Of a DNA stretch of 64,000 bases, positions 46,111-58,520 are shown piece after piece; the stretch's first letter is position 1, and every line of letters begins with the position of its first letter. Source of the DNA: Amaranthus tricolor (Eukaryota > Streptophyta > Magnoliopsida > Caryophyllales > Amaranthaceae); the NCBI RefSeq assembly GCF_026212465.1, contig NC_080061.1:18090906-18154905 (forward strand), read 5' to 3'. Position numbers and translations under genes: made by a program. The notes under the pieces are model-generated. The model searched no databases and was not told the origin of the DNA. It saw only the letters and a list, made by a program, of their open reading frames with translations.

Positions 46111-46336
46111 GGAAAAATTACAAAAAACTACCTAGTATATGGGCTCTTTTGTAAAAAACTACCTAGTCTAATTTTTTTTGCAAAAAACTACATAATTGTT
46201 TTCAAAATGCTACCACTTAACGTCAACTGTTGGTTGACCGTCAAATTTTGCGTTGACTTCGCATGTGTGTGGCACGTGACTCTCTTTAAACCAGTAAACC
46301 TTACGAATTTCCTCACCGTACTTTATTTCCCTCGAC

Positions 46337-49300
46337 TAGGCATGGCCACGGTCCGGGTTGGTCCGGTTCCGTTCCGGTTCCACCCGATTCCGCCATTTGG
46401 AACCTGTCGCGACCGGTTCCGGTTCCGGGCAGTTCCAAACGGTTCCTTGGCGGTTCATGAGGCGGTTCCGGCGGTTCCAACTCACGGGACGGGCGGGTCG
46501 GACCATCGGTTCCATTTTTTTTTTTTAAATATTTATATAATAAAAAAATATTATAATATTGCGGACGTACCTTTGATGATTACTTGATTATTAGCGAAAT
46601 TCATTGCTTGTCAAGTTGTGATCGTCATTAAAATATATACTAAAAATAATGAAAAAAATAAATTAATAAAAAACGAATCAATGATAATGTCGATAAAGAT
46701 GATTAATAAAAAACAGGGAGAAAATGGACTTGAACCTAGTACCCAAAGGAATACTAAGCTGCCTACGTATCCCGAAGGAATCAAAGCCCACGTAGTTCTT
46801 TGTCATACCTTTTATTTATAGTTGTTGAATGTTGATTTATCGTTGTCCGATTGATCCTATTCGTCTTCGACATCATCATCTGGTTGGTTAGATGCTTCCG
46901 CGGACTCTCCTCCTGACGATGATGCAGATGTATCCATCATCATCCATGGATCATCATCGTCGTCTTGATCATCATCATTCCTTAGTCCTTGTGTTCGAAT
47001 CTCCGCTTGATCCCAATCTTTCTTGCAAACACATATTTGAATACTATGTGGAGCAAGACGAGATCTCTTTTCGTCCAAAAATCTTCTACCTGCACTAAAA
47101 GCAAACTCCGACGCAATTGTTGACGCGGGAATCGCAAGGATATCCTTTGCAATTTTCGATAAAATGTGAAATTTTACAGATTTTTCTTTCCACCACTCTA
47201 AAATGTTATAGCTACCTTGGTCTATTTCAAAGTGGTGTTTAAGATAACTATCTAATTCTAAATATGAGGTGGAGGAAGAAGAAGATGATCCTACAAAACT
47301 ATCATCTTGACTCATTATATTAGCTATTACCGAATTATAATAAGTGGGATGTGCCGAAACGCTAGCATGCCTAGACGTATCGCGTTTTGGGTTATATACA
47401 CTAGCGTAATAATCATAGAGTTCTGCTAAATATTTTTTACATGTTCCTACATAATTATGTACATCAGTAGGCGGGCGATCTAACGATTGGTAGTAAAATC
47501 TTATTACTTTAGTAAGGACCTCAGTTTTAAAACATGGGTCTAAAATGGTTGCAATTCCATAAATATAAGGAAAATCGGTAAAATATGCCTTCCATTTTTC
47601 CATCATATCTGCAAGAATCGGCTTCAAATATGGGTTAGTATCATCATGCGTATGTTTAAGGAGATGATAAAAAATAGTAATACACTCACTTATTACTAAG
47701 TGAACGTTCGGTTCATAAACATATGAAAAAATCTTAGTTGCGTGGTCATACGCTTCTAATATATTATGTACACCTATAGCTAATTCTCAACGTGTAGGAG
47801 TATCTAATGACCAATACACTTTTTTAAGTTGATATTGGTCACATAATTGTTTATATCGTCTCTTTATCTTTCCAATCCTAAGCCACTTCACTATATCTCT
47901 AATTGGTTCTAATAAATCGCTTAATTCTTTTATACCTGCTTGGCAAGATAAATTAACTATATGCGCACAACAACGTATGTGTAATAAGCTACCCCCAAGG
48001 ATAAAACTAAAAGCAGGTTCGTTATACAAAAGTTCTATACATTTAATGTTCGCGGTTGCATTATCAGTTGAACAACAAAATATCTTATCTAATAAGTTCC
48101 ATTCTCTACATATCTCTACTAATCTATATTTTATGTTTTCACCGATATGTCTTTCTGGCATTGTCTCAAAAGCAATTATTCTTTTTTGAATAATCCAATT
48201 TTGATCTATCCAATGTGCTGTTACACACATATAAGATTCTAAATGTGGGGGAGCAGACCAAATGTCAGTTGTTATGCTAACCCTACCATTAAAAGATTTA
48301 AACATTTCAACTAATTCATAGCGCATTGATTCATATAATTTAATTGTGCGTCTTTTAAGAGTGCTCCTAGGGATTGCTCTATATTGTGGTTGCAAAGTTA
48401 TTCTAGCAAAACGCTCGTGTGCCCTACTTTCACCGTGGTTAAAAGGCAATTCATCACAAATTACATACCTAGAAAATTCATCAATCATATCATTACGATT
48501 ATATCTAAAAGGCATACCTGTGCTGGGAATGTCCCACTGTGTCTGTCGGCTTCCACTTGTGGTCTCGCTGCCGCTTGCTGCATGAGTTTCTTTTGTGATT
48601 CCATGCTTCTTTGCCAAATGTTTGTTAAAAGATCCCGTACCACCACCTAACACGTATTCACAAAACACAATAAATAAATTTTTATAAAATATGAATATAT
48701 AATGTATGTATAAAAAACTTAAAAAGTATTTACCTCTGGCAAAACTGTATGAAACTAAGGGTTTTACTCCTTGACTTTCACAAATTTGACAAGTGCATAA
48801 GAAAATATCTGGATTGTCGGTTGGTTCTTTTGTGAAATACGACCACACATGTGAAACAGCTCTACCACTAGGAGGTGGCATTGCCGGAAAAGGTTGTCTT
48901 ACTGGTTCATCTTCATCTAAATAAATAATTTAAAATTATAAAACTATAATTAAATAAATAAATAATTTAAAATTTAATTAATTTGAAGAATAAAATTATA
49001 AAACTAACCGATAGTTTGGAAATTGACTCGTTTACCACGAGCTTGTCTTTGTTGTTGTTCTTCATGTGATCTTGTTGGTGATTGTCGAGATACATGTAAC
49101 CCAATAGGGGTCGTTGGTTCCTCTTCTTGTTCTTCTTCTTCATCAATTTATATTTCTCTTTCCACTTCTTCTGCATAATTATGTAATTCTGGGTCGTACC
49201 CTTCTAGATAATTTGGTTCATAATTATAATTACTAATCGAAGGTGTTGTTGATACCGACGGAGTAGAATTGGCCTTTCTTTTGGAGGAGCTGGAACCTCC

Positions 49301-49901
49301 CAATGATTTTGCCACTTTAGTAACTTTTTTTGAGGCTTTTTTCAAAAATGAAGACATGATTGATAATATTGAAATAATAATAGAATTAAGAAATAAATAA
49401 ATAATTAATAGACTAATTATGTAATTAACTAAATTAAGAAATAATTAAAAGACTAATTATATAATTAAGAGAATAATTGCGTAATTAAAGAATTAAGTAG
49501 AGAGAGTAAGTAGAGAGAGTAGGAGAAGAGATGAGTTGTGAATAAAAATGATTGAAAGTGATGAGTATTTATAGGAAAAATGGCAACGGCTATATAACGG
49601 CTACTTTTCACGGTTCCGGTTCACCCGGACCGGTCCCGATTCCGGTTCCATGGAACTGTTGGACCGGTTCAACCGGATCGGTTCCGGTTCCGGTTCCGGT
49701 TCCAAACCGCGGTTTTTAGGTCCGGTTCATGAAGTTTTTTTCCGGCAGTTTCACGGTTCCGGCAACTTTTTTCCGGCGGTTTCACGGTTCCGCGGTTCAG
49801 GGCGGTTCGGAACCTGTCGCAAACGGTTCCGGTTTCGGATCCGGTTCCAAGCGGTTCGGGACCGGTTCGGTTCCGGGTAACCCGCCCCGTGGCCATGCCT
49901 A
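46337..49901 (-). mobile_element. hAT transposon with transposase gene, inserted in the MULE
   Basis: Ends TAGGCATGGCCACGG and CCGTGGCCATGCCTA are perfect inverted repeats of about 15 bp. Flanks CCCTCGAC (46329-46336) and CCCTCAAC (49902-49909) match at 7 of 8. Both subterminal regions are packed with CGGTTCC motifs, which differ sharply in GC content from the neighbourhood. The element is 3565 bp and carries one transposase gene on the minus strand. Confidence 0.92.
46857..49357 (-). pseudogene. hAT transposase with BED zinc finger, three exons, two premature stops
   Basis: Exon 1 (49357-49009) starts MSSFLKKASKKVTKVAKSLG and is low in complexity and acidic; it has an in-frame TAA at 49148-49150. 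Exon 2 (about 48916-48735) and the start of exon 3 (about 48646) together encode a BED finger. SHVWSYFTKE and CTCQICES lie before the intron and FNKHLAKKHG after it. Exon 3 continues with the RNase-H-like hAT core (GRVSITTDIWSAPPHLESYM with the first acidic residue, then FCCSTDNATAN) to an in-frame TGA at 47787-47789. The C-terminal dimerisation region (LEWWKEKSVKFHILSKIAKD, then IPASTIASEFAFSAGR) ends at 46857 after an Asp-rich tail. Donors and acceptors fit GT/AG. The family cuts and pastes hAT elements in the nucleus. Length and domain order are otherwise normal, so decay is slight. Confidence 0.88.
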
Positions 49902-50489
49902 CCCTCAACTCTCATTGCTTCCCTCACTGTTCATAGGGAGAGATTACTCTTAACTCATTGCTACAACTTAATCAACTCTTGAATGCTGCATTAATAACTC
50001 TCCTAATCTCTGGTAAGCTTGCATATCTTCATCTATTTCTTCTTTCTGCAGTTGTCCATGCATGTTTTTTCCTTAAAAATCTCACCTTTCAAAACCAAAA
50101 AAATCTATTTCTTCTTTCTTTTTAGTCACGATGGTCTGAATTTGTTGTTAATGGCCAAAAAAAGATATTGACAAAGAGAATTAAGGTTGATTTCAAATGG
50201 GTAACTAAGAAAGGGTAAATTTTTTTACTAAAATTGTTTTGGAATTGTTCAACATTTGCTGATTTGTTGTGTTTCAATATAAAATTTTAGGGTTTCTGTT
50301 AAATTGAATAATTTGTCCTCTATTTAATCTTGTGTTTTCTTTATTTTGAATTGTAGAAAGTTTGCTTATTATTATTCAACGTATGAGATAATGAAGCCAA
50401 TTAATATAGGTTGTATTTTGGTGGTTTTTTTGTGACTAAGAACTACAAGACTGAGTATAGGCAATTAAGGGTTAGCTTACACCCAAATA

Positions 50490-52440
50490 CAGAGGAGGTT
50501 TGCTCTTTGAAATAGCACATTGGATTAGAGAAGAGTTAGGATTTCCTGATGTACGTAGACTATGGTACAAGAGGTATGAGTACACATTGTTTGTAGGTAG
50601 GACAGAAATCAAGGATGATAAATGCATCCCAAACTTCTTAGAAAGTCCTAAAAAGGATGTTTGGTACCATTTATATGTTGTTCATGGTGGTGATGACAAA
50701 GGTGAAGAACCAAGAACAAGCATCAAGATGAAAGCCAAAATGAAAATAGGAATTGATGAGTAGACAGATGACATGGAAAGTAATGATGATGTGTGCAGCT
50801 TGAGAGATGAGATGGATAAGGATAAAGGTGTAGCGACAGATAAGGTTAGGGATGATGTGGGAAGTGCAAGTGCACATGTGAAAAGGGGACCAACACTAAA
50901 GGACAAGGGTGTCAATGTACCCTTATATGCAAACCCTAGTTCTAAAAGACATCCCAGGGCACTCCTATTCCAAAAAAAATAAGCAGTGTAGCCCTTATGC
51001 TCTAAACCACCTCTAGAAACAGCCAACACACATACTTGCAGCCTAAATCAGTCAAAAATCAACAGCCCTATTACATAGACACTAGTGAATCTGATAATGA
51101 AAGTAGTGAATTTGGAAATGATGATAGCTGTGATGAGGATTACAAAGCAGCGAATGAGAGTGAATCTGAAAATGATTCTGATTTGTTTGCAGAGAATGTG
51201 GAATATGGAACGGATGATGAGGAGCTAGGTGAAGAAGACACAAGGGACATATACTACAATGGGGGTGATGATGAAGTGGACAGTGATGAAGATGAGCCTG
51301 TTTTAAATGATGGTGAAGATGCCAATTCAACATACCCAACTTTCAACCTTGAAGTTGACTTTAAAGGTAAAATCAAGTTGACTTTAAAGGAAATTAAATG
51401 TTAAAATCAACTTTCAATATACCCAATTCATCACAATTTCAATTTGATCAAGAAATGAATACAATAAAAAGGATTTATGTTGATTCATTTGATACCTAAT
51501 TGCTATTCCACTACACCATTGGGCTAGACATGCATTCCCCACAAGGAGCAAATCTGGTATGTGGTTGAATAATTATTGTGAATCATTCAACAATGTTCTA
51601 AGGGAGGCAAGAGGTAAGCCTAAAATATCACTTACGGAATGGGTTAGGAGATACGTAATATAGAGGAGTACAGTTAAAAGGGAGGGGTTAAGTAAGTTTC
51701 AAGGGGTGATCATGCCTTCTGTTGTGAAATTTATTAAAAATTAAGAATTGTGAACTTAACAAATAAGAATTGTGATTGTGGTAGGTGGAACCTCATTGGC
51801 ATCCCTTGTAAGCATGCCATGGCCTGCATTGTGAATAAAAAATTAGATTATACACAATGTGTTCATGAGGCTTACCATGTCAAGACGTATGTCCAGACAT
51901 ATGGACCTAGTTTTCATGGCATGCCAGGTCATAAAATATGACCTACTTTCACATTACCTAAGCCTCTACCACGCCTTTTTAGGAAAATGCCTGGTAGGCC
52001 AAATAAAAGAGAGAGGAAATAAGAGGTAGATTAGACGAGGGGTGGGAAGAAGCAAGATTCTGTGGTGAGGGAGTTCACGAAAAGAAGGTGTGGCAATCGT
52101 GGCACACTTGGACACAACAGAAAGAAGTGCACAAACCCTTCAAAACCCCCTGTCACAATGGAGAAGTCAAGGGGAGGAAGTCCTTGGAAGGAGTTAGTTT
52201 CATCATCATCAACACCAAGTGCAGCTACCAGTCAGCGCCAACAATCTATCCCAACAGTCCCTACTGCTACCACTACAACTTCAGCAGTACCCTCTACAAC
52301 AACAACATCTACTGCGCCTATAACAATGCCTACATCAGTAAACAAGCAACCATGTCCATCAATGACCTCACCATAAAAAGGAGGAAGAAAGAAGTCATGT
52401 GTTGTTGGGAGCAAAAAAAATAAGAGCAAGGAAGTACAGT
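50490..52440 (+). pseudogene. MULE transposase (MuDR-type) lacking its catalytic core
   Basis: The N-terminal part (about 50490-50763) has IREELGFPDVRRLWYKRY and VWYHLYVVHGGDDKG, as at the start of plant MuDR transposases. An acidic linker runs about 51060-51330. YPTFNLEVDFKGKIKLTL (about 51340) is the beginning of the Mutator DNA-binding region. The sequence then jumps to ARHAFPTRSKSGMWLNNYCE, which normally follows the DDE catalytic core. A SWIM zinc finger (CDCGRWNLIGIPCKHAMACI, about 51770-51830) and a C-terminal zinc knuckle (RRCGNRGTLGHNRKKC, 52087 onward, with the second Cys replaced by Arg) end the gene. The catalytic domain is thus deleted near 51400-51520. Stops occur near 51659 and 51743. 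The Ser/Thr-rich tail follows. Confidence 0.8.
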
Positions 52441-53039
52441 ACACCAAGAGTGATTTTAACACATACTTCATCAAGTTCTCATCATCAATCCACTACATCA
52501 CACAATGTAGTGGATCAAAGTAGTCAAGTTTAAATCATTTGTAGTTAAGTTAGTGCTTGTTGATCAAACTTTAAGTTTTAATGAACTGTGGAACATTATG
52601 TGTAATGGACATAGTTTAATGTTTGTATGAATTGTTTGTTGGGATAATTTAATGTTTCTATTGCATTGTAGTTGGCATAATTTAATGTTTCTATTGCATT
52701 GTTAATAATGAAGATATTGGAGGAAAAGAGGAAATTGGAGGAAAAATTAGAAAAAGAATGGAGGGAAGGGTACATTTAGAGAATTCACGTGCCATACACA
52801 TTCTAGATCAAAATTTTAAGTTAACGGTCAACTAACGGTGCCACTAAAAAAAATATGTCATACAAGGTATTTTTTTGCAAAAAACATTAGATTTAGGTAG
52901 TTTTTTGCAAAAGACCCTATAGATTAGGTAGTTTTTTGTAATTTTTCCTTACTTCTATTATAATAAGTCCATTTGCGGTTATTTGATTCAACTTTAAGTA
53001 TTGTATTCGTTAAGATAAACTTTGAAGTTGGCTAATATC

Positions 53040-53705
53040 CAACATGCTTTTATCTGTTGGTAGGGTGATAAGTGCAATTATTTGCACTTATTGTGATTAT
53101 TTATATGCTTCTTTTTGGATGTTTAGTGGTGTTTTAGGGTCGTTTTTAGCTTATTTGCTCCAATTGATATTCCATGGCCAATTTGTGGGAAAATGAGTTA
53201 ATCATGATAAAATCGAGTTACTTTTTGTGGATTTTATGGCTAATCGTGTTTACAGGGCTTAAAGAAAAAAGCAAGCTATTTTAAGGATTGAGCCAAGTGA
53301 ATGAAGTCAAGTAAAGGGACAAAGATCAAGTTCATGAAGTGATTTTCACTCCAGCCTCCAAAGCCGAGTTTTTTGCCTCGGCGACTCGGCCTCGGCGACT
53401 CGGCCGGTGAAGTAAACACGATTTCATGATAAAATGGAGGTTTTGGCCTCGGTGACTCGGCGGTGAAGTAAAAAAATCAAGAATTTTGCCAGAGAAGAAA
53501 GTTGATTCAGCTTGAGGAAGAAAAAGGTGACCGCTAACTCGGCGGTGAGGTTTGACAACTTGTGCAATTTTCTGAAGCAAAAGCCGAGTCGGTGCCTGCT
53601 GCCTCTTTTTGGCAGCTGACTCGGCGTGAAGACATTTTACCCCGACTTGATTTTTGCGGCAATTTTATCTTTAAGCTTTACGTTAATTTTCTTAATTAGT
53701 ATAAA
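53040..53705 (+). repeat. LTR-like fragment with ACTCGGC motifs
   Basis: It begins GGGTGATAAGTGCAATTATTTGCACTTATTG, a start typical of large gypsy LTRs, with a short hairpin AAGTGCAATTATTTGCACTT. It continues with repeated GCGACTCGGC/GGCGGTGA motifs at 53370-53630. It breaks at the hAT-like sequence starting 53706. No partner LTR or genes were seen. Confidence 0.4.
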
Positions 53706-54106
53706 CAGGGCCGTCTTTGACATATTAAAGGCCCTGGGCGAAATAGTATAATCGGGCCCTTAAAAAAACAATAATAGAAAATGTAAAAAAAATTGTTTAG
53801 TAAAGCAAGAAATATTTTAACAAGTTACGTCTCTAGTTTTTTTTCTTGAAAAACAAAACACAAAGCATCGTAGACTTCGCCTCGTCTACGACTCAACAAT
53901 CAAATGTGGACTTATCACCAGTTCACCACACACTAAGTAACAACGTAATTTATTTTCTATTGTCTCCTTTGCTAAAATTATATGGGAGTTGGGATCCACC
54001 TGAACAATATCCCTTGTGACTTTTTAAACCCATGGAGGATTAAACCAAATGATAAGGGTATTTTCATCATAATTGGAGAGAGAAAATAAGAGACTTTGAA
54101 GGTTCT
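53706..54106 (+). mobile_element. One end of a hAT-type element (CAGGGCCGTC family)
   Basis: CAGGGCCGTCTTTGACA followed by GGCCCTGGGCGAAA is a common plant hAT terminus. The fragment contains CTTCGCCTCGTCTACGACTC but no transposase domain. The other end was not found, so it is truncated, probably by the LTR that begins at 54107. Confidence 0.5.
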
Positions 54107-54635
54107 TGTAACAACCCGTTTTTCTGAACAAGAAAAGGTTTGCGGAAATAATCTTTAAAAGGGTTGTCACTTACTCTTAAATAAATAAGAACAACGATAT
54201 AAACCTTCTAAACCTAAAAGTATACAAAACTTAAAGGAGCTAAACGCTATTACATCATTGTAAAGCAAAACGCCTTATATTATATAAATCCTATAGTCCA
54301 CTCTTACACTTTCGGCCCGCATGCTAGTAATCATGCTATCAATCACCATCTGTATCAAAATATAAATCCATAATCAGTGGGGAGTAACTAGTTGTCCTTC
54401 TTAATCATAAAACATATATAATATTATCTCTAATTACAAGGTAATTTAAACCGTTATCATTAATTATATAAACATATAAATCTAAATTAAAACCAGCCAA
54501 CAAACAAATTTAAAATAATTAAAGCTTTCAAACAACATAAATTTCATAAATTAATTTAAATAACTTAGTAAATCGAATAAGTATGGTTTCACAAATTCCA
54601 AAACATAATCAACAAGTGGAGAAGGAACGAACGCC

Positions 54636-56588
54636 TGATCGGGACTTTACGTCCTTCAATAGTAATACCGCAAGTGCACGGTATAGCGTAGTACGTTGGC
54701 AAGTACGGGTCGAATCCACAAGGAGTGGGGGTTAAGTTAATAGTTTCTCGATCGATTAGTGTGTTCGAAAACGTATAATATGATGTTTGGAGATAAAAAT
54801 AGTTAAAACAGGCAATTAAAAGTACTTAATGAAAATAAAGCATAAATGTAAATAAGGATACAATGAACTAAAAGCAAGGATAAAATGATCAATAAACTAA
54901 GAGGCATAGGCTAGGCTTTCTCACCAAAGTAGTGTTTACTAAACATTAACCTAAGGTCATGTATATTTTGTTATGGGGAAGAATGTATCATAAGTACTAA
55001 TGTTCTCTCTCGAGCAACAAAAGCTTCCTAAACATACTCAACTACCTATTCTCATGGAGCTAAGCATAATTTAAGACATGAAACACACATGCAACATTTC
55101 CAATCAAACATCTACCTATTCTCATGGAGATGTCTTAACTTTTAAGCATAGCTTATCGTTAAAAATCGACTCTCGCCCTCAATTCAACGACACTACAACA
55201 TGATAGCAAAATCCATCTTAAATCATAAACAACACAACCAAGCCAAAGGTAAAACAAGTAATTCAAACTACATACATGGTGATGATGCCTAGCCTAAGCC
55301 AAAACAAACTACTCACTCATATTCATATTGAAATTGTAGATTGCAAACAAGCCAAGAATCATAGATGAATAAATTTAGTTAGAGTATCCTAAAGAGATGA
55401 GTGCAATATAAGTTGAAGAACTATAAGCAAGAATATATGAAACTAAAGGCAAACAATCAAAGATAACTAAGTGACATGAATTGAAAACAACATAAGCAAG
55501 AATAAAAGTTACTCTTTTAAGCTCAATCTAAGGATAAACAAGATGAATTGTTAATTCAAAGTAATACCTTCCAAAACTTCAATAATAGTACATCAATGGT
55601 TGAAGAATTCCAAGTTGCAAAATATTACAATAAAGGATGAAGTTAAGATTGTGTTTGGAAAGTGAAAATACTTAATTGTATTGAAAGGGAAATTATGCTA
55701 ACACTAATTCTTAATTGAAATGAAAGCAAAGTTATGAAGAATACATAAAAATTACTCCAAATGAAAGGTGAAAACTCAGATGATAGCTCCCTCTTCCTCT
55801 TCTCTATTTATAGACTTCAAAAACAAGTGGGGGGGGGGGGGGTGGTGGTTTCATGATTGCTCCACCACCCCTAGGTTGTAGGAGGGGGGTGGAGTGGATA
55901 GGGTAGGGTGCCTAGCAGTCTTGGCAGCAGCAATTAAAAGCAACAAATATAATTGGTCCTCGAATGATGCTTTAAAAAGATCGCACATGTTGCTGCCGCC
56001 CATTTCACTCGACTTGAGCGAATCCCGCTCGACCAATTGAGCCACCTTCAGGTTTAACATCAGAAAATTCTAAAATTGGACAAAATGTAAAATTCAGCTC
56101 CGCTCGACCTGAGCCATTGTGCTCGACCAATCGAGCGGATGTACTGTGCTCCTGAATTAAATCCTGCTGATGATCAGAAGCTCTGGATATGTGAATGCAC
56201 TTTGCTTGACCCGAGCCAACTTGCTCGACCGGTCGAGCGAGCATCAGATGTGTAATTCTCAACTTTTGACTCGAGCAATGCTGCTCGAGACACCTTGGCT
56301 CGAGCCTGTTCTAGTCGAGTGGATCTATTTTGGCTTCTTTTTGGCTTGTTCTTGTGGCTTGGCTCATGATGTTTCACTTCTTTGAGCCCTCGGTGTTTAG
56401 GTGGGCAATGTATGCAACCAAAGGGTCTAGTTTGTGCTCGGTGTAGATGATTAGATCCTGAAATGAAATAAAATACCAAAGCAACAAAACAAGCGTAAAA
56501 TCCAATAAACCAATGCAATAACATGTAGTTTCCTCACGCTAAACAAGCCACTTATAAGGGTAAAAATAAAGATAAAATGTAGCTAACA
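54636..56588 (-). mobile_element. Solo LTR of 1953 bp, TSD ACGCC
   Basis: The plus strand starts TGATCGGGACTTTACG and ends ATGTAGCTAACA. ACGCC flanks it at 54631-54635 and 56589-56593. A minus-strand TATA box (TATAAATAGAGAAG, near 55803-55814) and the sequence AATACCGCAAGTGCACGG near its left end (LTR 3' side) support minus orientation. It contains a 14-base G run (55829-55842) and CTCGACC/GGTCGAG palindromes (56015-56325). No internal genes. Confidence 0.75.
55829..55842. repeat. Poly(G) run of 14 bases
   Basis: Followed by TGGTGG and, 35 bp later, GGAGGGGGGTGGAGTGG, so the local strand is G-rich enough for G-quadruplex formation. Confidence 0.9.
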
Positions 56589-57839
56589 ACGCCGGTGTTA
56601 GATGCCCACAAAATGGCCTTACACTAACACCTCATAAGGTTTCCCCCAGTCTATAAAATAGACCCGTCTAAGAATGGCGAATGCTTCCTTAGCAGTGGAT
56701 GCCTCCTTTGCCTTACACCACTGGGTACCGAGACGACAACAATTAACCCAGTTATATAAAAATCATCAGAGGCATGTTCTAACCATTTAGAGATGCCAAA
56801 ACAGGCCTACACTCTTATGGCTCCTTCTCTCACAAAATATTTAAAACTCAAAACTTTTAAATATTAAATCATTATCGCAACGTTCATGAGATGCCAAAAT
56901 AGGCCTTACACTCAAATTCAACTTCAAAATACTTAAGTCAAATAATATTTTCAATCAATAAATTTCAACTTTTGTGTAAATATCAAACTAATATAATGAG
57001 TAATTAAGTCAACTTCAAATTTGACCTAGTTAATGAAAGTCAACCCTATTATAGCTCTTGGCAAAGAGGTACTAATAAAAGTGTTATTCTACTCAAAAGT
57101 AGAACTTTGTCTACAATACTGCTAACTATTCAAAAATTAACAATACGATTGAAAAATTATCAAGTCTCAAAATAAAATACCATAATACTCATATTGGTCT
57201 AAAATTATAATTTATCAAAAAATAAATTGTTAGCTTAATTTATATCCAAGTAATTGACAAAATGCACTATTAATCAACTAGTAGTTTTTATTTCTATCAA
57301 CACTAAATTAGGAGTAAAGTAATAAATCAATATAATCTGTTTCGGTAATGAAACGAGAGAGTGTAAAAGACACTTAAATTACCTTGAGATACGTGTAATT
57401 GGGTACAATTGTTAATATGCTGAAAGTGCTTATGATCCTTCCACTGATAAGACCTCAAATCTTGCAATACAATGTTAGCCTTGCCCGGGGTGGTTTCCCG
57501 GTAAACCCCTCCGGCGCTCAAGTTAGATCGGGAACATAAAATAATGAATATATGATAATTGATGAATAATGTAAGATTAACAAATTATAGAATGAGTTCA
57601 GATCAATTGAAGGATGTTAGGTTAAGTATAGATTGTAAGTAAGAAGGTGGTGTATTTGTATAGAGTAACGGTAGGAAGATAAAAGCTTAGTCGGGTGCAA
57701 ATGATGTATGCGACATACCTGTGATGCAAACCAATTAAATGTTCGGAAAAAACCATACAATTAGGTCCAAATAAAATAAACTTCGAAATCTTGCCTCGGT
57801 GGGCCCATGCTTGGTGGAAACCCAATGAATTATATGAAA

Positions 57840-58130
57840 TCATGCTAGGTGAATCCTTCGAAAGCATTGATGAATATTCAGATCGGACATAGGTCCACGT
57901 TGCCTAACCTTCAATCAGCCGGGACTTAGATAAGGAATCATAGTAAGTGAATCCTTCGAAAACATTGATGAATATTATGATCGGACATAGGTCCGCTTTG
58001 CCCAGCCGTCAATCACCCGGGACTTAGATAAGAAATCATACTAGGTGAATCCTTCGAAAACATTGATGAAAATACTGATCGGACATAGGTCTGCTTAATA
58101 AATGATCAAGGGATTAAGTTATCAAGCTAG
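57840..58130. repeat. Tandem repeat, unit about 105 bp, about 2.7 copies
   Basis: The unit contains GTGAATCCTTCGAAAACATT, GATCGGACATAGGTCCGC, CAATCAGCCGGGACTTAGAT and AAGAAATCAT. Copies begin near 57840, 57945 and 58035, with 5-10 percent differences by eye. Confidence 0.8.
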
Positions 58131-58179
58131 GTGGTACTCGCTATGAATACTTTGACAAATAACGCCCAAAATCACTCGT

Positions 58180-58520
58180 TTTGGGGCTTAATAAGAGCCC
58201 GAGTTATCAAGCTAGTTGACACTCGTAAGGAACCACTTTCAAACTAGGTGAAAGTTTGATGATTAAGATAAATACTAAAAAAAAAATATCGCCCAACATC
58301 AATCATTTTGGGACTTTAATAATAATATGACTTTTAAACTAAGTGAAAGCTTAGATGATTCCATAACATGACGAATAACGCCCACGTGTTGGGACTTTAA
58401 TAATAATATGACTTCAAACTAGTTGAATGCTGAAATGATTTAATAATATAACAAATAACGCCCATGTTTTGGGACTTCAATAATAATATGTCTTTCAAAC
58501 TAGCTGAAAGCTTAGATGAT
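58180..58520. repeat. Tandem repeat, unit about 80-100 bp, about four copies
   Basis: Each unit has AATAACGCCCA, TTTTGGGACTTTAATAATAA, ATATGACTT and CAAACTAGxTGAAAGCTTAG. Copies start near 58160, 58290, 58375 and 58455. It adjoins but differs from the array at 57840. Confidence 0.75.

Larger units (their letters stand above)
46111..52948 (+). mobile_element. Mutator-like element (MULE) with long TIRs, TSD TTACTTCTA, hosting a hAT
   Basis: The ends are inverted repeats of about 100 bp starting GGAAAAATTACAAAAAACTA (46111) and ending TAGTTTTTTGTAATTTTTCC (52948). Inside each, a sub-motif TTTTTTGCAAAAAACTAC is repeated. The perfect 9-bp duplication TTACTTCTA (46102-46110 and 52949-52957) is diagnostic for Mutator elements. 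Without the hAT at 46337-49901 the element is about 3.3 kb. Its transposase gene has lost the catalytic middle, so it is non-autonomous. Confidence 0.92.

Noticed and set aside
46715..46805. Possible tRNA-like sequence (GACTTGAACCTAGTACCC...)
   Set aside because: No cloverleaf can be drawn; the sequence is the 3' flank of the hAT transposase gene.
51078..51090. CACTAGTG resembling a CACTA tip
   Set aside because: Within the MULE transposase acidic linker, with no subterminal repeats around it.
51082..51339. His-rich minus-strand ORF
   Set aside because: Antisense of the acidic (GAT/GAA-rich) linker of the MULE transposase.
57840..58520. CRISPR-like array
   Set aside because: Units are contiguous tandem repeats without unique spacers, in a plant genome.
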